Positions 57,398 through 64,000 of a DNA stretch of 64,000 nucleotides are shown here, in pieces. The notes beneath the pieces were generated by a model. It saw only the letters and a program-made list of their open reading frames with translations. It did no database searches and was not told the DNA's origin. The first letter of the stretch is position 1; every line of letters starts with the position of its first letter. Source of the stretch: Terriglobia bacterium (GTDB lineage Bacteria; Acidobacteriota; Terriglobia; Terriglobales; Acidobacteriaceae); assembly GCA_032252755.1 (NCBI GenBank), contig JAVUPY010000094.1, positions 1-64,000 of the forward strand. Reading direction: 5' to 3'. The translations under genes and the position numbers were made by a program.

Positions 57398-59638
57398 TTA
57401 CTTGTGCACCAGCACTTCGGCGATTCCTGTCTGCTTGCCTTTTTCCACCTTAACTTCGCGCTCGACCGTTTGATAGCCGTCGAGTTCGAGCTGCACCTTA
57501 TATTTGCCAGCCTTCGTCTCGATTGTCGCCGGAGTGACGCTCGACGATGCCTCTCCGTTCAGAATGATCTTTGCACCTGCAGGCGTAGTCTTGATGCTGA
57601 GTTTTCCCCGCTCATTGTTTCCGCCTTTGAAAAACCGGCCAATCTTCGCGAACGGATTCGACTCCTTGGCCGGCTGCGTCGGCTTTGCCGATGCAGGAGC
57701 AGCAGCCGTGGTGGCCGGAACGGCCTGCAATTTGCCAGTGATGTTCTGCGTCTGCCCAAGCGCTACAGTTATGTTTTCTGTGGCTTCCTGGAAACCATCT
57801 TTGTGCAACTTGATCACATGGTTGCCAGGGGGCAGGCTCAGGGTGGCTGGAGTCTTCTGGCCCGTGGCCTTGCCGTTGAGCGTGATGTCGGCGCCCGCCG
57901 GTGTACTGGCAATCTTCACCGTACCGACAGTAGTAGTGAGCTTCGCGTCGACGGTACCTTTCTTTCCTGCAGCGACATCAACCGTGCGCTTCTCGGTGCC
58001 GAAGTTCGGCATTGCATAGGTGACGGTGTGCTTGCCTGCCGGCAGCTTGTCCGCGAGGAAGGGTGTCACCCATTCTGGGCGCGTCTGCCCGTCGATATCG
58101 ACGTGAGCCCCGGCCGGTTCGCTGATGACCTGAAGGTCGCCAGTGGTCAGTTTCGGTTTAATGGGGCGCTTGGGAGCCGCAGCAGCATTTCCTGTCTCAG
58201 GTGGGATAGGCGTTGCATTGGCGTCGGTCGGCGGCGGTTCCGGTGTAACATCGGCAGAAGTCGGCGGGGTCGCGTCTGCACTCGTTGACGGAGTCGCGCC
58301 CGGCGACAACTGCTCCGCTTGCTTGGCCATGTCAATTGCCTGCTGCGCCTGTTGCATGGCCTGCTGGAACTGCTGCTGTTGGTTCGCTGCGGCGCGTTTG
58401 CGCGCATTGTGTCTCGTAATGCCGACAACACCGGCGACGAGTACAAGAAAGGCAAGCGCGCCGATGAGCAGCTTGCCCGGGCCGCGCGATCCGGCGGCCG
58501 CGATCTTTGCGGAGGTGGTGGTCGGCTGTTTGGCCGGAGCGGCCGGAGGCACGGGAAGCGGCGCAACGGCTGGCGTTTTGACCGTGCTGCTCGCTGCGGC
58601 TGAGCCCGTCGCTTGCGGAACTGGCGTGGGGTGCATCGCGGACCGCTGTCCGGTGGCCTGGGCTTGGGCTGGCGCAGGCGCCGGCGCCCTGGCAATTGTT
58701 GGCGAGGGGCCAATCAACGTAGCGTCGCCTTGTTCGATAGCCTCACGATTGAATGCGCCGGTCGCTGCCACAATCGTCGAGTTCGCATCCGTTCCGTAAG
58801 ATTTGTAATTCTCGAGGTCGCGAATCAGTTCTGCGCCGCTCTGGTAGCGCTCGTAGGGGTCTTTCGCCAGCGTGCGGGTGACAACGGCGCTGAGTCCGGG
58901 ATGAATCGTGAGATCGAGATCGCGCGGCGGAATCGGGTTCTCGTTAACGATTTTATAGATGATCGTGGTGACGCCCTGGCCCATGAACGGCTTCTCGCCG
59001 GTGAGCATTTCGTAAAGCATTACGCCGAGCGAGAACAGGTCGGAGCGGCCATCCAACTGACGGCCCTTGACCTGTTCGGGCGACATGTAATTCGGCGTCC
59101 CGAGGACCTGTCCGGTAGAGGTCAGGCTGCCGCTGACCTTGGCAATGCCGAAGTCCATGATCTTCGCCATGCCCTCGGGCGTGATCATGATGTTAGCGGG
59201 CTTGATATCGCGATGGACGATGCCTTTATTGTGGGCGAAGTCGAGTCCTGCGCAGATGTTGCGCGTGATGCCTATCACCTGATCGACCGGCAGGACGCGG
59301 TGTTCCTGTAGAACCTCAGCGAGGGTTTTGCCCTCGATGAACTCCATCGCAATGTAGAAGAGCCCCTGGTCTTCGCCGGCGTCATAGATAGTGACGATGT
59401 TGGGATGATTGAGGACGCCGGCCGAGCGTGCTTCGTTCTTGAAGCGCCGCAGCATTTCTTCCTGCTCAATGCCATGCACATCGAGCCGCATGGTCTTCAA
59501 GGCAACGGACCGGCCGATGTTGGGGTCTGTGGCCTTATAGACGAGGCCCATCGCCCCTTTACCTAGTTCGGATTCGACTTGATAGCGCCCGATGTTCTGC
59601 AACAGGGACCTCCCGGCGTCCGCTCCCACGGCAGACAC
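57398..59638 (-). CDS. Ser/Thr protein kinase with PEGA repeats
   Basis: 746 residues. The N-terminal Hanks-type kinase domain (about 17-285) is complete: GKGAMGLVY (P-loop), VALKTM (Lys), VHRDIKPANIM (catalytic loop), DFGIAKV and GTPNYMSPEQVKG. A Pro/Ala-rich linker follows, a single transmembrane helix (LLIGALAFLVLVAGVVG, about 385-401), then a Gln-rich stretch and three PEGA domains (from GDLQVISEPAGAHVDIDG, GTVKIASTPAGADITLNG and GKLSIKTTPAGAKIILNG) in the periplasm. PEGA domains bind surface or cell-wall components. Same strand as the FHA cyclase and just upstream of it. Confidence 0.93.
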   Translation of the reverse strand: MSAVGADAGRSLLQNIGRYQVESELGKGAMGLVYKATDPNIGRSVALKTMRLDVHGIEQEEMLRRFKNEARSAGVLNHPNIVTIYDAGEDQGLFYIAMEFIEGKTLAEVLQEHRVLPVDQVIGITRNICAGLDFAHNKGIVHRDIKPANIMITPEGMAKIMDFGIAKVSGSLTSTGQVLGTPNYMSPEQVKGRQLDGRSDLFSLGVMLYEMLTGEKPFMGQGVTTIIYKIVNENPIPPRDLDLTIHPGLSAVVTRTLAKDPYERYQSGAELIRDLENYKSYGTDANSTIVAATGAFNREAIEQGDATLIGPSPTIARAPAPAPAQAQATGQRSAMHPTPVPQATGSAAASSTVKTPAVAPLPVPPAAPAKQPTTTSAKIAAAGSRGPGKLLIGALAFLVLVAGVVGITRHNARKRAAANQQQQFQQAMQQAQQAIDMAKQAEQLSPGATPSTSADATPPTSADVTPEPPPTDANATPIPPETGNAAAAPKRPIKPKLTTGDLQVISEPAGAHVDIDGQTRPEWVTPFLADKLPAGKHTVTYAMPNFGTEKRTVDVAAGKKGTVDAKLTTTVGTVKIASTPAGADITLNGKATGQKTPATLSLPPGNHVIKLHKDGFQEATENITVALGQTQNITGKLQAVPATTAAAPASAKPTQPAKESNPFAKIGRFFKGGNNERGKLSIKTTPAGAKIILNGEASSSVTPATIETKAGKYKVQLELDGYQTVEREVKVEKGKQTGIAEVLVHK

Positions 59639-59732
59639 TGGTTATTACCGAATGGAATTGCTGGCGCTTGGAGCGGGTTCGCAGAACTATGCTCTCCGCC
59701 CAATTGGCGCTGTAGCAAAGTTGTTAGCAGCC

Positions 59733-59756
59733 CGGAGTGCACTCCGGAGTGTACTC
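59733..59756. promoter_or_regulatory. Tandem palindromic operator candidate
   Basis: Two adjacent 12-bp direct repeats, CGGAGTGCACTC and CGGAGTGTACTC. Each contains a perfect 10-bp palindrome (GAGTGCACTC, GAGTGTACTC differing at one central step). They lie in the divergent spacer between the kinase (start 59638, minus) and the exported protein (start 59869, plus), so could regulate either or both. The binding protein is unknown. Confidence 0.5.
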
Positions 59757-59868
59757 GGCAAAGTACCTTATTGAGACAGGCGAGTCAACGGAACAAGGGC
59801 TAGTCGGTAATCCGAAAATTTGCAAAACGGTAACAGGGAAGTAACCGAACCTCAACCTCAGTGATAGT

Positions 59869-60345
59869 ATGCCGACCATGCGAAAGCTGGCTCTTGCACT
59901 CATCCTAACCTTCAGTCTCCTTGCCTTTGCGCAGCAGAACCCCGCCGAAAGCTCAGCCTCGGATGCCCAGGACGGTGCTGCAGTCAAGGCCGTCCTCAAT
60001 GCCCAGATGGAAGCCTGGAACCGCGGCGACCTGGAAGGCTACATGGCCGCCGGATACTGGAAATCGCCGGACCTGACCTTCATCGGCGGCGCCACGGAGA
60101 TCCGCGGATACGAGGCAGCACTGGAGCGGTATCGTAAGGCCTACCAGGCACCCGGGAAGGAAATGGGTCACCTCGACTTCCCAGAGATACGTGTGGTCAT
60201 GCTGGGCACTGATGCAGCCCTTGCAACCGGGAAATTCCACCTGAAGATGAAGGACGGGCGCGAGCCCGCAGGGCGCTTCACCGTGATCTTCAGGAAATTT
60301 CCTGAAGGATGGCGGATCATCCACGACCACTCGTGCGCACAGTGA
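59869..60345 (+). CDS. Exported SnoaL/DUF4440-like (NTF2-fold) protein
   Basis: 158 residues. Signal peptide 1-22 (MRKLALALILTFSLLAFAQ). The mature part has the DUF4440/SnoaL pattern: VKAVLNAQMEAWNRGDLEGY, GATEIRGYEAALERYRKAYQ, TDAALATGKFHLKMKDGR, GRFTVIFRKFPEGWRIIHDH. NTF2-fold proteins of this type include small secreted enzymes and binding proteins, with diverse substrates. Lies opposite the PEGA kinase across a spacer with a palindromic operator. Confidence 0.85.
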   Translation: MPTMRKLALALILTFSLLAFAQQNPAESSASDAQDGAAVKAVLNAQMEAWNRGDLEGYMAAGYWKSPDLTFIGGATEIRGYEAALERYRKAYQAPGKEMGHLDFPEIRVVMLGTDAALATGKFHLKMKDGREPAGRFTVIFRKFPEGWRIIHDHSCAQ

Positions 60346-62379
60346 TTATCGCAACGTCAGCGACACCACGGTCGAACTGTTCAGGTTCCCGCTCACTCCC
60401 GTAACTGTGAGCTTGTAAGTGCCTCTGGGTGCCGATGGTGTTGTCGCCACGGTCATCTTCGTCGTGCCCGATGTCGTGATCGATGTCGGCGAGAAACTCG
60501 CGCTTGTACCGGAAGGCAGCCCGGAAACACCGAACGTGACTGTGCCCGTGAACCCGCCCTGCGGCGTGACGGCGATCGAGTAAGACGTACTGTTTCCTCG
60601 CTTGGTGTTCCTCGACGTCGGGGAGGCCGTTAACGTGAACGACGGTGCGGTGTAGGTGAACGCGCCGCTTGCAGTTGCTCTGGTGCCGTCCGGATTGGCA
60701 ACTGCGACATCGACGGTTCCGGCCGCGTGCGCCGGCGTTATTGCCGACATGGAAGTCGCGGAAACAGCACTTACGGTTGCGGTGACACCGCCGAATGTTA
60801 CGGTCGCGCCAGCCTCAAAGCCGCTACCCGAGATTGTGCCTGAGGTTCCCCCTGCGGTGGTTCCTGATGAGGGCGAGACGCCGGTGATGCTTACCGTCGG
60901 AGTGGGGGGATAAGCTACGCCATTCGATACCTTATTCAGAATGCCAGCCTTACCGATTGCCTCAACGTAGAACGTCTGTGAACCCGATGCCAGATTCATC
61001 GACGACAAGGGAATTGCGTGCGTGCCCGGCGGCACCGTGGCCAGCAATGTGAGGTTCTGGCCGTCCGTAGTGTCGAACACTACGTAATGGTCAATCGTAT
61101 TCTCGCTGCCGGAACTCGCCGAGAATGTTGGGCTCCAACTAAGGGTCGTGCTGTCGACGGTTGCCGAGAGGCTTAGGCAATTGTCGATGCCCGTTTCCAC
61201 CTCAGTACCCTCCTCGTAATCGTTCCACGTCACCACCTGCAGGAACGGAAGCTGGTTCACAATGCCGTAGTCGTTGTTGTGCGTCATCTCGGCGAAAGTT
61301 TGCAGCCACGTGTTTCCGCACTGCTGCGGCGTGATGCTGACGTTCGGCTTCCAAGGTGCGTTGGTGTTGTCGAATCCTTTCCAGGAAGCTCCCCAGGGTT
61401 GCAGTGTCGGATACTTGAGGGCGGTGTCGTAGAAATTATCAAGATAGACAAGGCCGTAGGGATCGTTGCTCCCGTAGTGATTGATCCAGGCGAACGATCC
61501 GTCGCTCTGCATATGACTAAAACCACCAGCATTCCGGAAGATGAACCACATGAGCGGACTGCCGCTTGTATAAGACTGGACGTGTGCGCGCAACTGGTTC
61601 CAGATGTATGGCCAGTTCGGCGACGGATTGGTGAAGCACTCTTCGCAGATGAAGAAGAACACCACAGGGCGTCCGCCCTGGGAAACCGACATGTTGGTTG
61701 CATCCACGCGCAGGTAGGCCGAACTTGGGAAGAAATTGGCATTCATGTAATCGAGGTCGCTATCCAGAACGCCAAGAATGCAGTTGGTCTGGTCGGTGCC
61801 GCCGCCATTCATTGGACACGAATGCGTAATGGAGCCCTGGTCTTCGGTGATAGCAAATGACAGTGGGCACGAGGTCCCGATGCAGCGGCTCTCCAAATCG
61901 CTTTTTACCAACAAAGTGGTTCCGTTCTCGATCTGCTTATTGGGACCGTACCAGTCGATGATCGGCCCCCGCAGGCCACGCGCCTGCATGTCGCTCATCT
62001 GGGCTTTCACCGTCGCCGCGTCGTCGGAGTTGTAGCCGACCTGGATGTGGCCATTGCAACTGGTGCCCGGGCCGGTTGCGGTCGATCCCGGCTGCATACA
62101 AAACCAAGGCATGAAGTGCACGTAGAGCGCTGTCGTCGCACTGCTGTATTCGAGAGTGTGCATATCGGCATGACTTACAGGGCCCGGAACAGCGTTATAG
62201 GTGCCGCTGGTCGAATCTGACATCCCGGTGAATGCTCCCTGGCAGTAACCGGAAGCGGCGGAGCACGCGGAAGTGTTATTCGAGGTTTCCCCAGTGAGAG
62301 TGGTTTGTGCCTGGGTGAGCGAAGAGAGGCAAATGGCGGCGAGAAACATCACTGTGAAACGAAAACGAGCGGACTGCAT
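60346..62379 (-). CDS. Large secreted protein with GH71/99-like barrel and IPT/TIG domains
   Basis: 677 residues. Signal peptide about 1-25. Residues 70-400 look like a glycoside-hydrolase TIM barrel of the GH71/GH99 type: YVHFMPWFCMQPG, GPIIDWYGPNKQIE (putative acidic active-site region), DSDLDYMNANFF, FIFRNAGGFSHMQSDG, VVTWNDYEEGTEVE. A fibronectin-like domain follows (about 400-490), then an IPT/TIG domain (ITGVSPSSGTTAGGTSGTIS) and a C-terminal Ig-like repeat. It is probably an extracellular polysaccharide-active enzyme or binder. Substrate unknown; barrel match is by pattern, not search. Confidence 0.6.
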   Translation of the reverse strand: MQSARFRFTVMFLAAICLSSLTQAQTTLTGETSNNTSACSAASGYCQGAFTGMSDSTSGTYNAVPGPVSHADMHTLEYSSATTALYVHFMPWFCMQPGSTATGPGTSCNGHIQVGYNSDDAATVKAQMSDMQARGLRGPIIDWYGPNKQIENGTTLLVKSDLESRCIGTSCPLSFAITEDQGSITHSCPMNGGGTDQTNCILGVLDSDLDYMNANFFPSSAYLRVDATNMSVSQGGRPVVFFFICEECFTNPSPNWPYIWNQLRAHVQSYTSGSPLMWFIFRNAGGFSHMQSDGSFAWINHYGSNDPYGLVYLDNFYDTALKYPTLQPWGASWKGFDNTNAPWKPNVSITPQQCGNTWLQTFAEMTHNNDYGIVNQLPFLQVVTWNDYEEGTEVETGIDNCLSLSATVDSTTLSWSPTFSASSGSENTIDHYVVFDTTDGQNLTLLATVPPGTHAIPLSSMNLASGSQTFYVEAIGKAGILNKVSNGVAYPPTPTVSITGVSPSSGTTAGGTSGTISGSGFEAGATVTFGGVTATVSAVSATSMSAITPAHAAGTVDVAVANPDGTRATASGAFTYTAPSFTLTASPTSRNTKRGNSTSYSIAVTPQGGFTGTVTFGVSGLPSGTSASFSPTSITTSGTTKMTVATTPSAPRGTYKLTVTGVSGNLNSSTVVSLTLR

Positions 62380-62533
62380 GGCGAGGGCTTTCTGGTGAGA
62401 GTTGCTGCGAGAGTAGTACGCATTGGTCCACGCAGCAACTTGGAGCCCTAGGGAAAATACACGTAGTACAGGTTAGGGCCCAGTTCGTGGAGCGGGCTTC
62501 TTTGGTAAAGCCGGGTGCTACCCTCAAATTGTT
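62380..62533. other. Spacer between GH-like gene and dsrC
   Basis: About 150 bp with no gene or array. Nothing conspicuous, apart from a GAAAGCCCTCGCCATGCAG stretch that belongs to the GH-like gene's upstream region. Confidence 0.4.
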
Positions 62534-62845
62534 CTAGACGCAGCCTGACGGGTTGGGCAATCCAGCCACCTTGCAGGCACCCTTGGCGGGACCCGAGGGA
62601 AACATGTCGTAAATGTCGCTCAATTTGTAGCCGGTTTCTTTGCAGATGTGGCGAACCATCGGGGCAATTTCGTTTTCTTTCCAGTAGCCACGAATGTAGT
62701 CGATGATCTTCCAGTGGCCTTCGCTCAATTCCGTCAGCCCTTGCGCGTTCGCGAGATCGAGCGCAACAGCGCGATCCCAGATCTCCGGGCTCTGCAAAAA
62801 TCCGTCCTTATCGACTTCGTACTTCCGATTGTTCACTTCGAACAC
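62534..62845 (-). CDS. dsrC: DsrC-type sulfur carrier
   Basis: 103 residues from GTG 62843-62845. DsrC/TusE fold, MFEVNNRKYEVDKDGFLQSP, WDRAVALDLANAQGL and HWKIIDYIRGYWKENE. The C-terminal arm keeps both cysteines, as GACKVAGLPNPSGCV (C-x10-C, the last Cys penultimate), which defines functional DsrC that forms a trisulfide in dissimilatory sulfite reduction. TusE-like members lack the first Cys. No dsrAB is visible, but a cysteine desulfurase lies just upstream. It may serve sulfur relay. Confidence 0.9.
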   Translation of the reverse strand: MFEVNNRKYEVDKDGFLQSPEIWDRAVALDLANAQGLTELSEGHWKIIDYIRGYWKENEIAPMVRHICKETGYKLSDIYDMFPSGPAKGACKVAGLPNPSGCV

Positions 62846-62927
62846 CAGTAAGTCCTTTCTTCAGTTGATGACTGTCCTTCTCAGTCGATCGTTCCCCCCC
62901 GGACATGAGCACGGCGATCGTCTGAGT

Positions 62928-64000
62928 TTACGCGTGTACGGGGGTCGTTGCACGCTTCGCGTTGCGCTGCTTCGCCCACGCCGCAATCTGCCGCATGCCT
63001 TCTATCGCGGCGTCGATATCGGCATCGGTGTTGAATGCACCGATCGAGAATCGCACGGAACCGTGGACATCCAGGGTTCCGTGCTGCTGGTGAACCAGTG
63101 GTGCGCAGTGCAGGCCGGTGCGCGTCGCGACTTCATGATCGACGTCGAGCATGGTGCCGACGTCGCCTGCTTCGAGCCCCTCGACGTTGATGCTGATGGT
63201 CGAGAGGTGGTTTTCGAGGTTGTCGCAGCAGTAGAGCCTCACACCTTCGATTGTCTTGAGGTTCTCTACCAGTTTCCGCGCGAGTTTGATCTCGCGGGCA
63301 TGAATGTTTTCGACGCCGTTCTGGTCGAGCCAGTCCTGCCCAGCCCAAAGAGCGGCGACGCCCACCATGTTCGGAGTCCCAAACTCCATGCGCCATGGAT
63401 ACTCTTCGAGGTGATATGGGTAAGCCGAGCGCACGCCCGTACCGCCGGCCCGCGTCTGGCCGATGTCGACGTGCTTGCGCACGCACATACCACCGATGCC
63501 TGTACAGCCCATCAGCGCCTTGTGCCCGGTGAACGACAGCACGTCGATGTTCATCGCCTGCATATCGATCGGAATCACGCCTGCTGTCTGCGCGGTATCG
63601 ACAGCAAACGTGATGCCGCGCTCGCGGCAGATCTTACCGATCTCGGCGACCGGTTGCACGGTGCCGAGGACGTTTGACCCATGATTTACAACGACCAATT
63701 TCGTGTTTGGACGAATCGCTTTGGCTATTGCATCGGGCTCGACGAAGCCCGCGCCGTTGAACGGAACGAATGTCGCCTCGATCCCGCGGTCGCGGACAAG
63801 GTGGTTTACCGGGCGAATGACCGCATTGTGCTCCAAGTTCGTGGTGACAACGTGATCGCCTTCCGCAAGCGACCCGAAGATGATCAGATTCAGCGCGTCG
63901 GTGCCGTTGTAGCCGAAGCAAAGACGCTCGGGACAATCCTGATCGCCGTTGAAGAACTTTGTCAGCCGCTTGCGAAGCCGATCAAGCAGGGAGCCGGCTT
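62928..64000 (-). CDS. Cysteine desulfurase / class V aminotransferase (partial, 5' end outside window)
   Basis: The frame is open to the right edge. The visible 357 codons start within CPERLCFGYNGTDALNLIIF and hold the class V fold: GDHVVTTNLEHNAVIRPVNH, FAVDTAQTAGVIPIDMQAMN, FTGHKALMGCTGIGG (PLP lysine in GHK), and a C-terminal TRTGLHCAPLVHQQHGTLD containing the Cys near the active-site loop (RTGLHCAPL). It is closest to the NifS/SufS/Csd-like family that releases sulfur from cysteine. dsrC lies 82 bp downstream, so sulfur might pass to DsrC. N-terminus unavailable. Confidence 0.85.
   Translation of the reverse strand, partial: AGSLLDRLRKRLTKFFNGDQDCPERLCFGYNGTDALNLIIFGSLAEGDHVVTTNLEHNAVIRPVNHLVRDRGIEATFVPFNGAGFVEPDAIAKAIRPNTKLVVVNHGSNVLGTVQPVAEIGKICRERGITFAVDTAQTAGVIPIDMQAMNIDVLSFTGHKALMGCTGIGGMCVRKHVDIGQTRAGGTGVRSAYPYHLEEYPWRMEFGTPNMVGVAALWAGQDWLDQNGVENIHAREIKLARKLVENLKTIEGVRLYCCDNLENHLSTISINVEGLEAGDVGTMLDVDHEVATRTGLHCAPLVHQQHGTLDVHGSVRFSIGAFNTDADIDAAIEGMRQIAAWAKQRNAKRATTPVHA

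Noticed and set aside
1-64000. tRNA, rRNA, insertion sequences, prophage or integrated element boundaries
   Set aside because: No T-loop GGTTCRA context with a clover-leaf, no transposase or integrase gene and no long terminal repeats were found.

Overview
The window is a 64 kb piece of a GC-rich bacterial chromosome carrying mostly housekeeping genes. It has no rRNA, tRNA, insertion sequence, prophage or CRISPR array that I can see. Gene content and style point to an Acidobacteriota, probably class Terriglobia: secreted DUF4382 and IPT/TIG proteins, an M13 peptidase, a membrane-embedded spermidine-synthase-like protein, PEGA-domain protein kinases, rpe next to a BamD-like lipoprotein, and an unusually long ThyX-like protein. 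This assignment is inferred from gene families and neighbourhoods; there is no marker rRNA here.

Layout. 1-7.4 kb: the tail of a Ser/Lys/Glu-rich protein, a DUF4382 lipoprotein, citrate synthase, a 16-residue lysine micropeptide unit with its own promoter and terminators, a PilZ gene behind a perfect CRP-type palindrome, a phosphoesterase and DUF2071. 7.5-18.2 kb: BamD-like, rpe, an orphan OppF-type ATPase, BNR/MoaD, VOC/HxlR, folC, rubrerythrin, accD, cobO and rlmH. 18.2-23.9 kb: two tandem paralogous membrane-anchored proteins, a 44-residue membrane peptide, hsp20, clpB and a Ser/Arg-rich basic protein. 24-34 kb (minus strand): ATP-dependent DNA ligase, M13 peptidase, MCE protein, spermidine-synthase-like protein, acpS, DUF488 and selA. 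34-44.8 kb: ThyX-like, recA, a STAS protein, an alpha-amylase gene broken by an amber codon, a His/Lys-rich secreted peptide, a response regulator with internal repeats, and valS. 44.9-54.3 kb (plus strand): nadC, yceI, birA, coaX, a hypothetical, rlmD, YciI, comEC, then DUF2007 and a small gene behind an attenuator-like leader. 54.4-64 kb: tdh, an FHA-GAF-adenylate cyclase, a PEGA Ser/Thr kinase, a secreted NTF2-fold protein, a large secreted GH-like protein, a true DsrC and a cysteine desulfurase cut by the right edge.

How genes may work together. Second-messenger genes recur: a class III cyclase and a protein kinase lie side by side, and a perfect CRP/FNR-type site lies in front of a PilZ (c-di-GMP effector-like) gene. 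Cofactor genes are spread through the window (folC, cobO, birA, coaX, nadC, acpS, moaD, selA). accD and birA together cover part of biotin-dependent acetyl-CoA carboxylation. Hsp20 and ClpB form a disaggregation pair. DsrC plus a cysteine desulfurase suggests a sulfur relay.

The most unusual signal is in the spacers. At least fourteen intergenic regions hold short degenerate tandem arrays of 7- or 8-bp units, several arranged as a direct array followed by its inverted counterpart. A separate family of palindromes ending in a GGGGCAC-type tail lies in six other spacers. Small genes usually missed by annotation (16, 44 and 55 residues) are also described.
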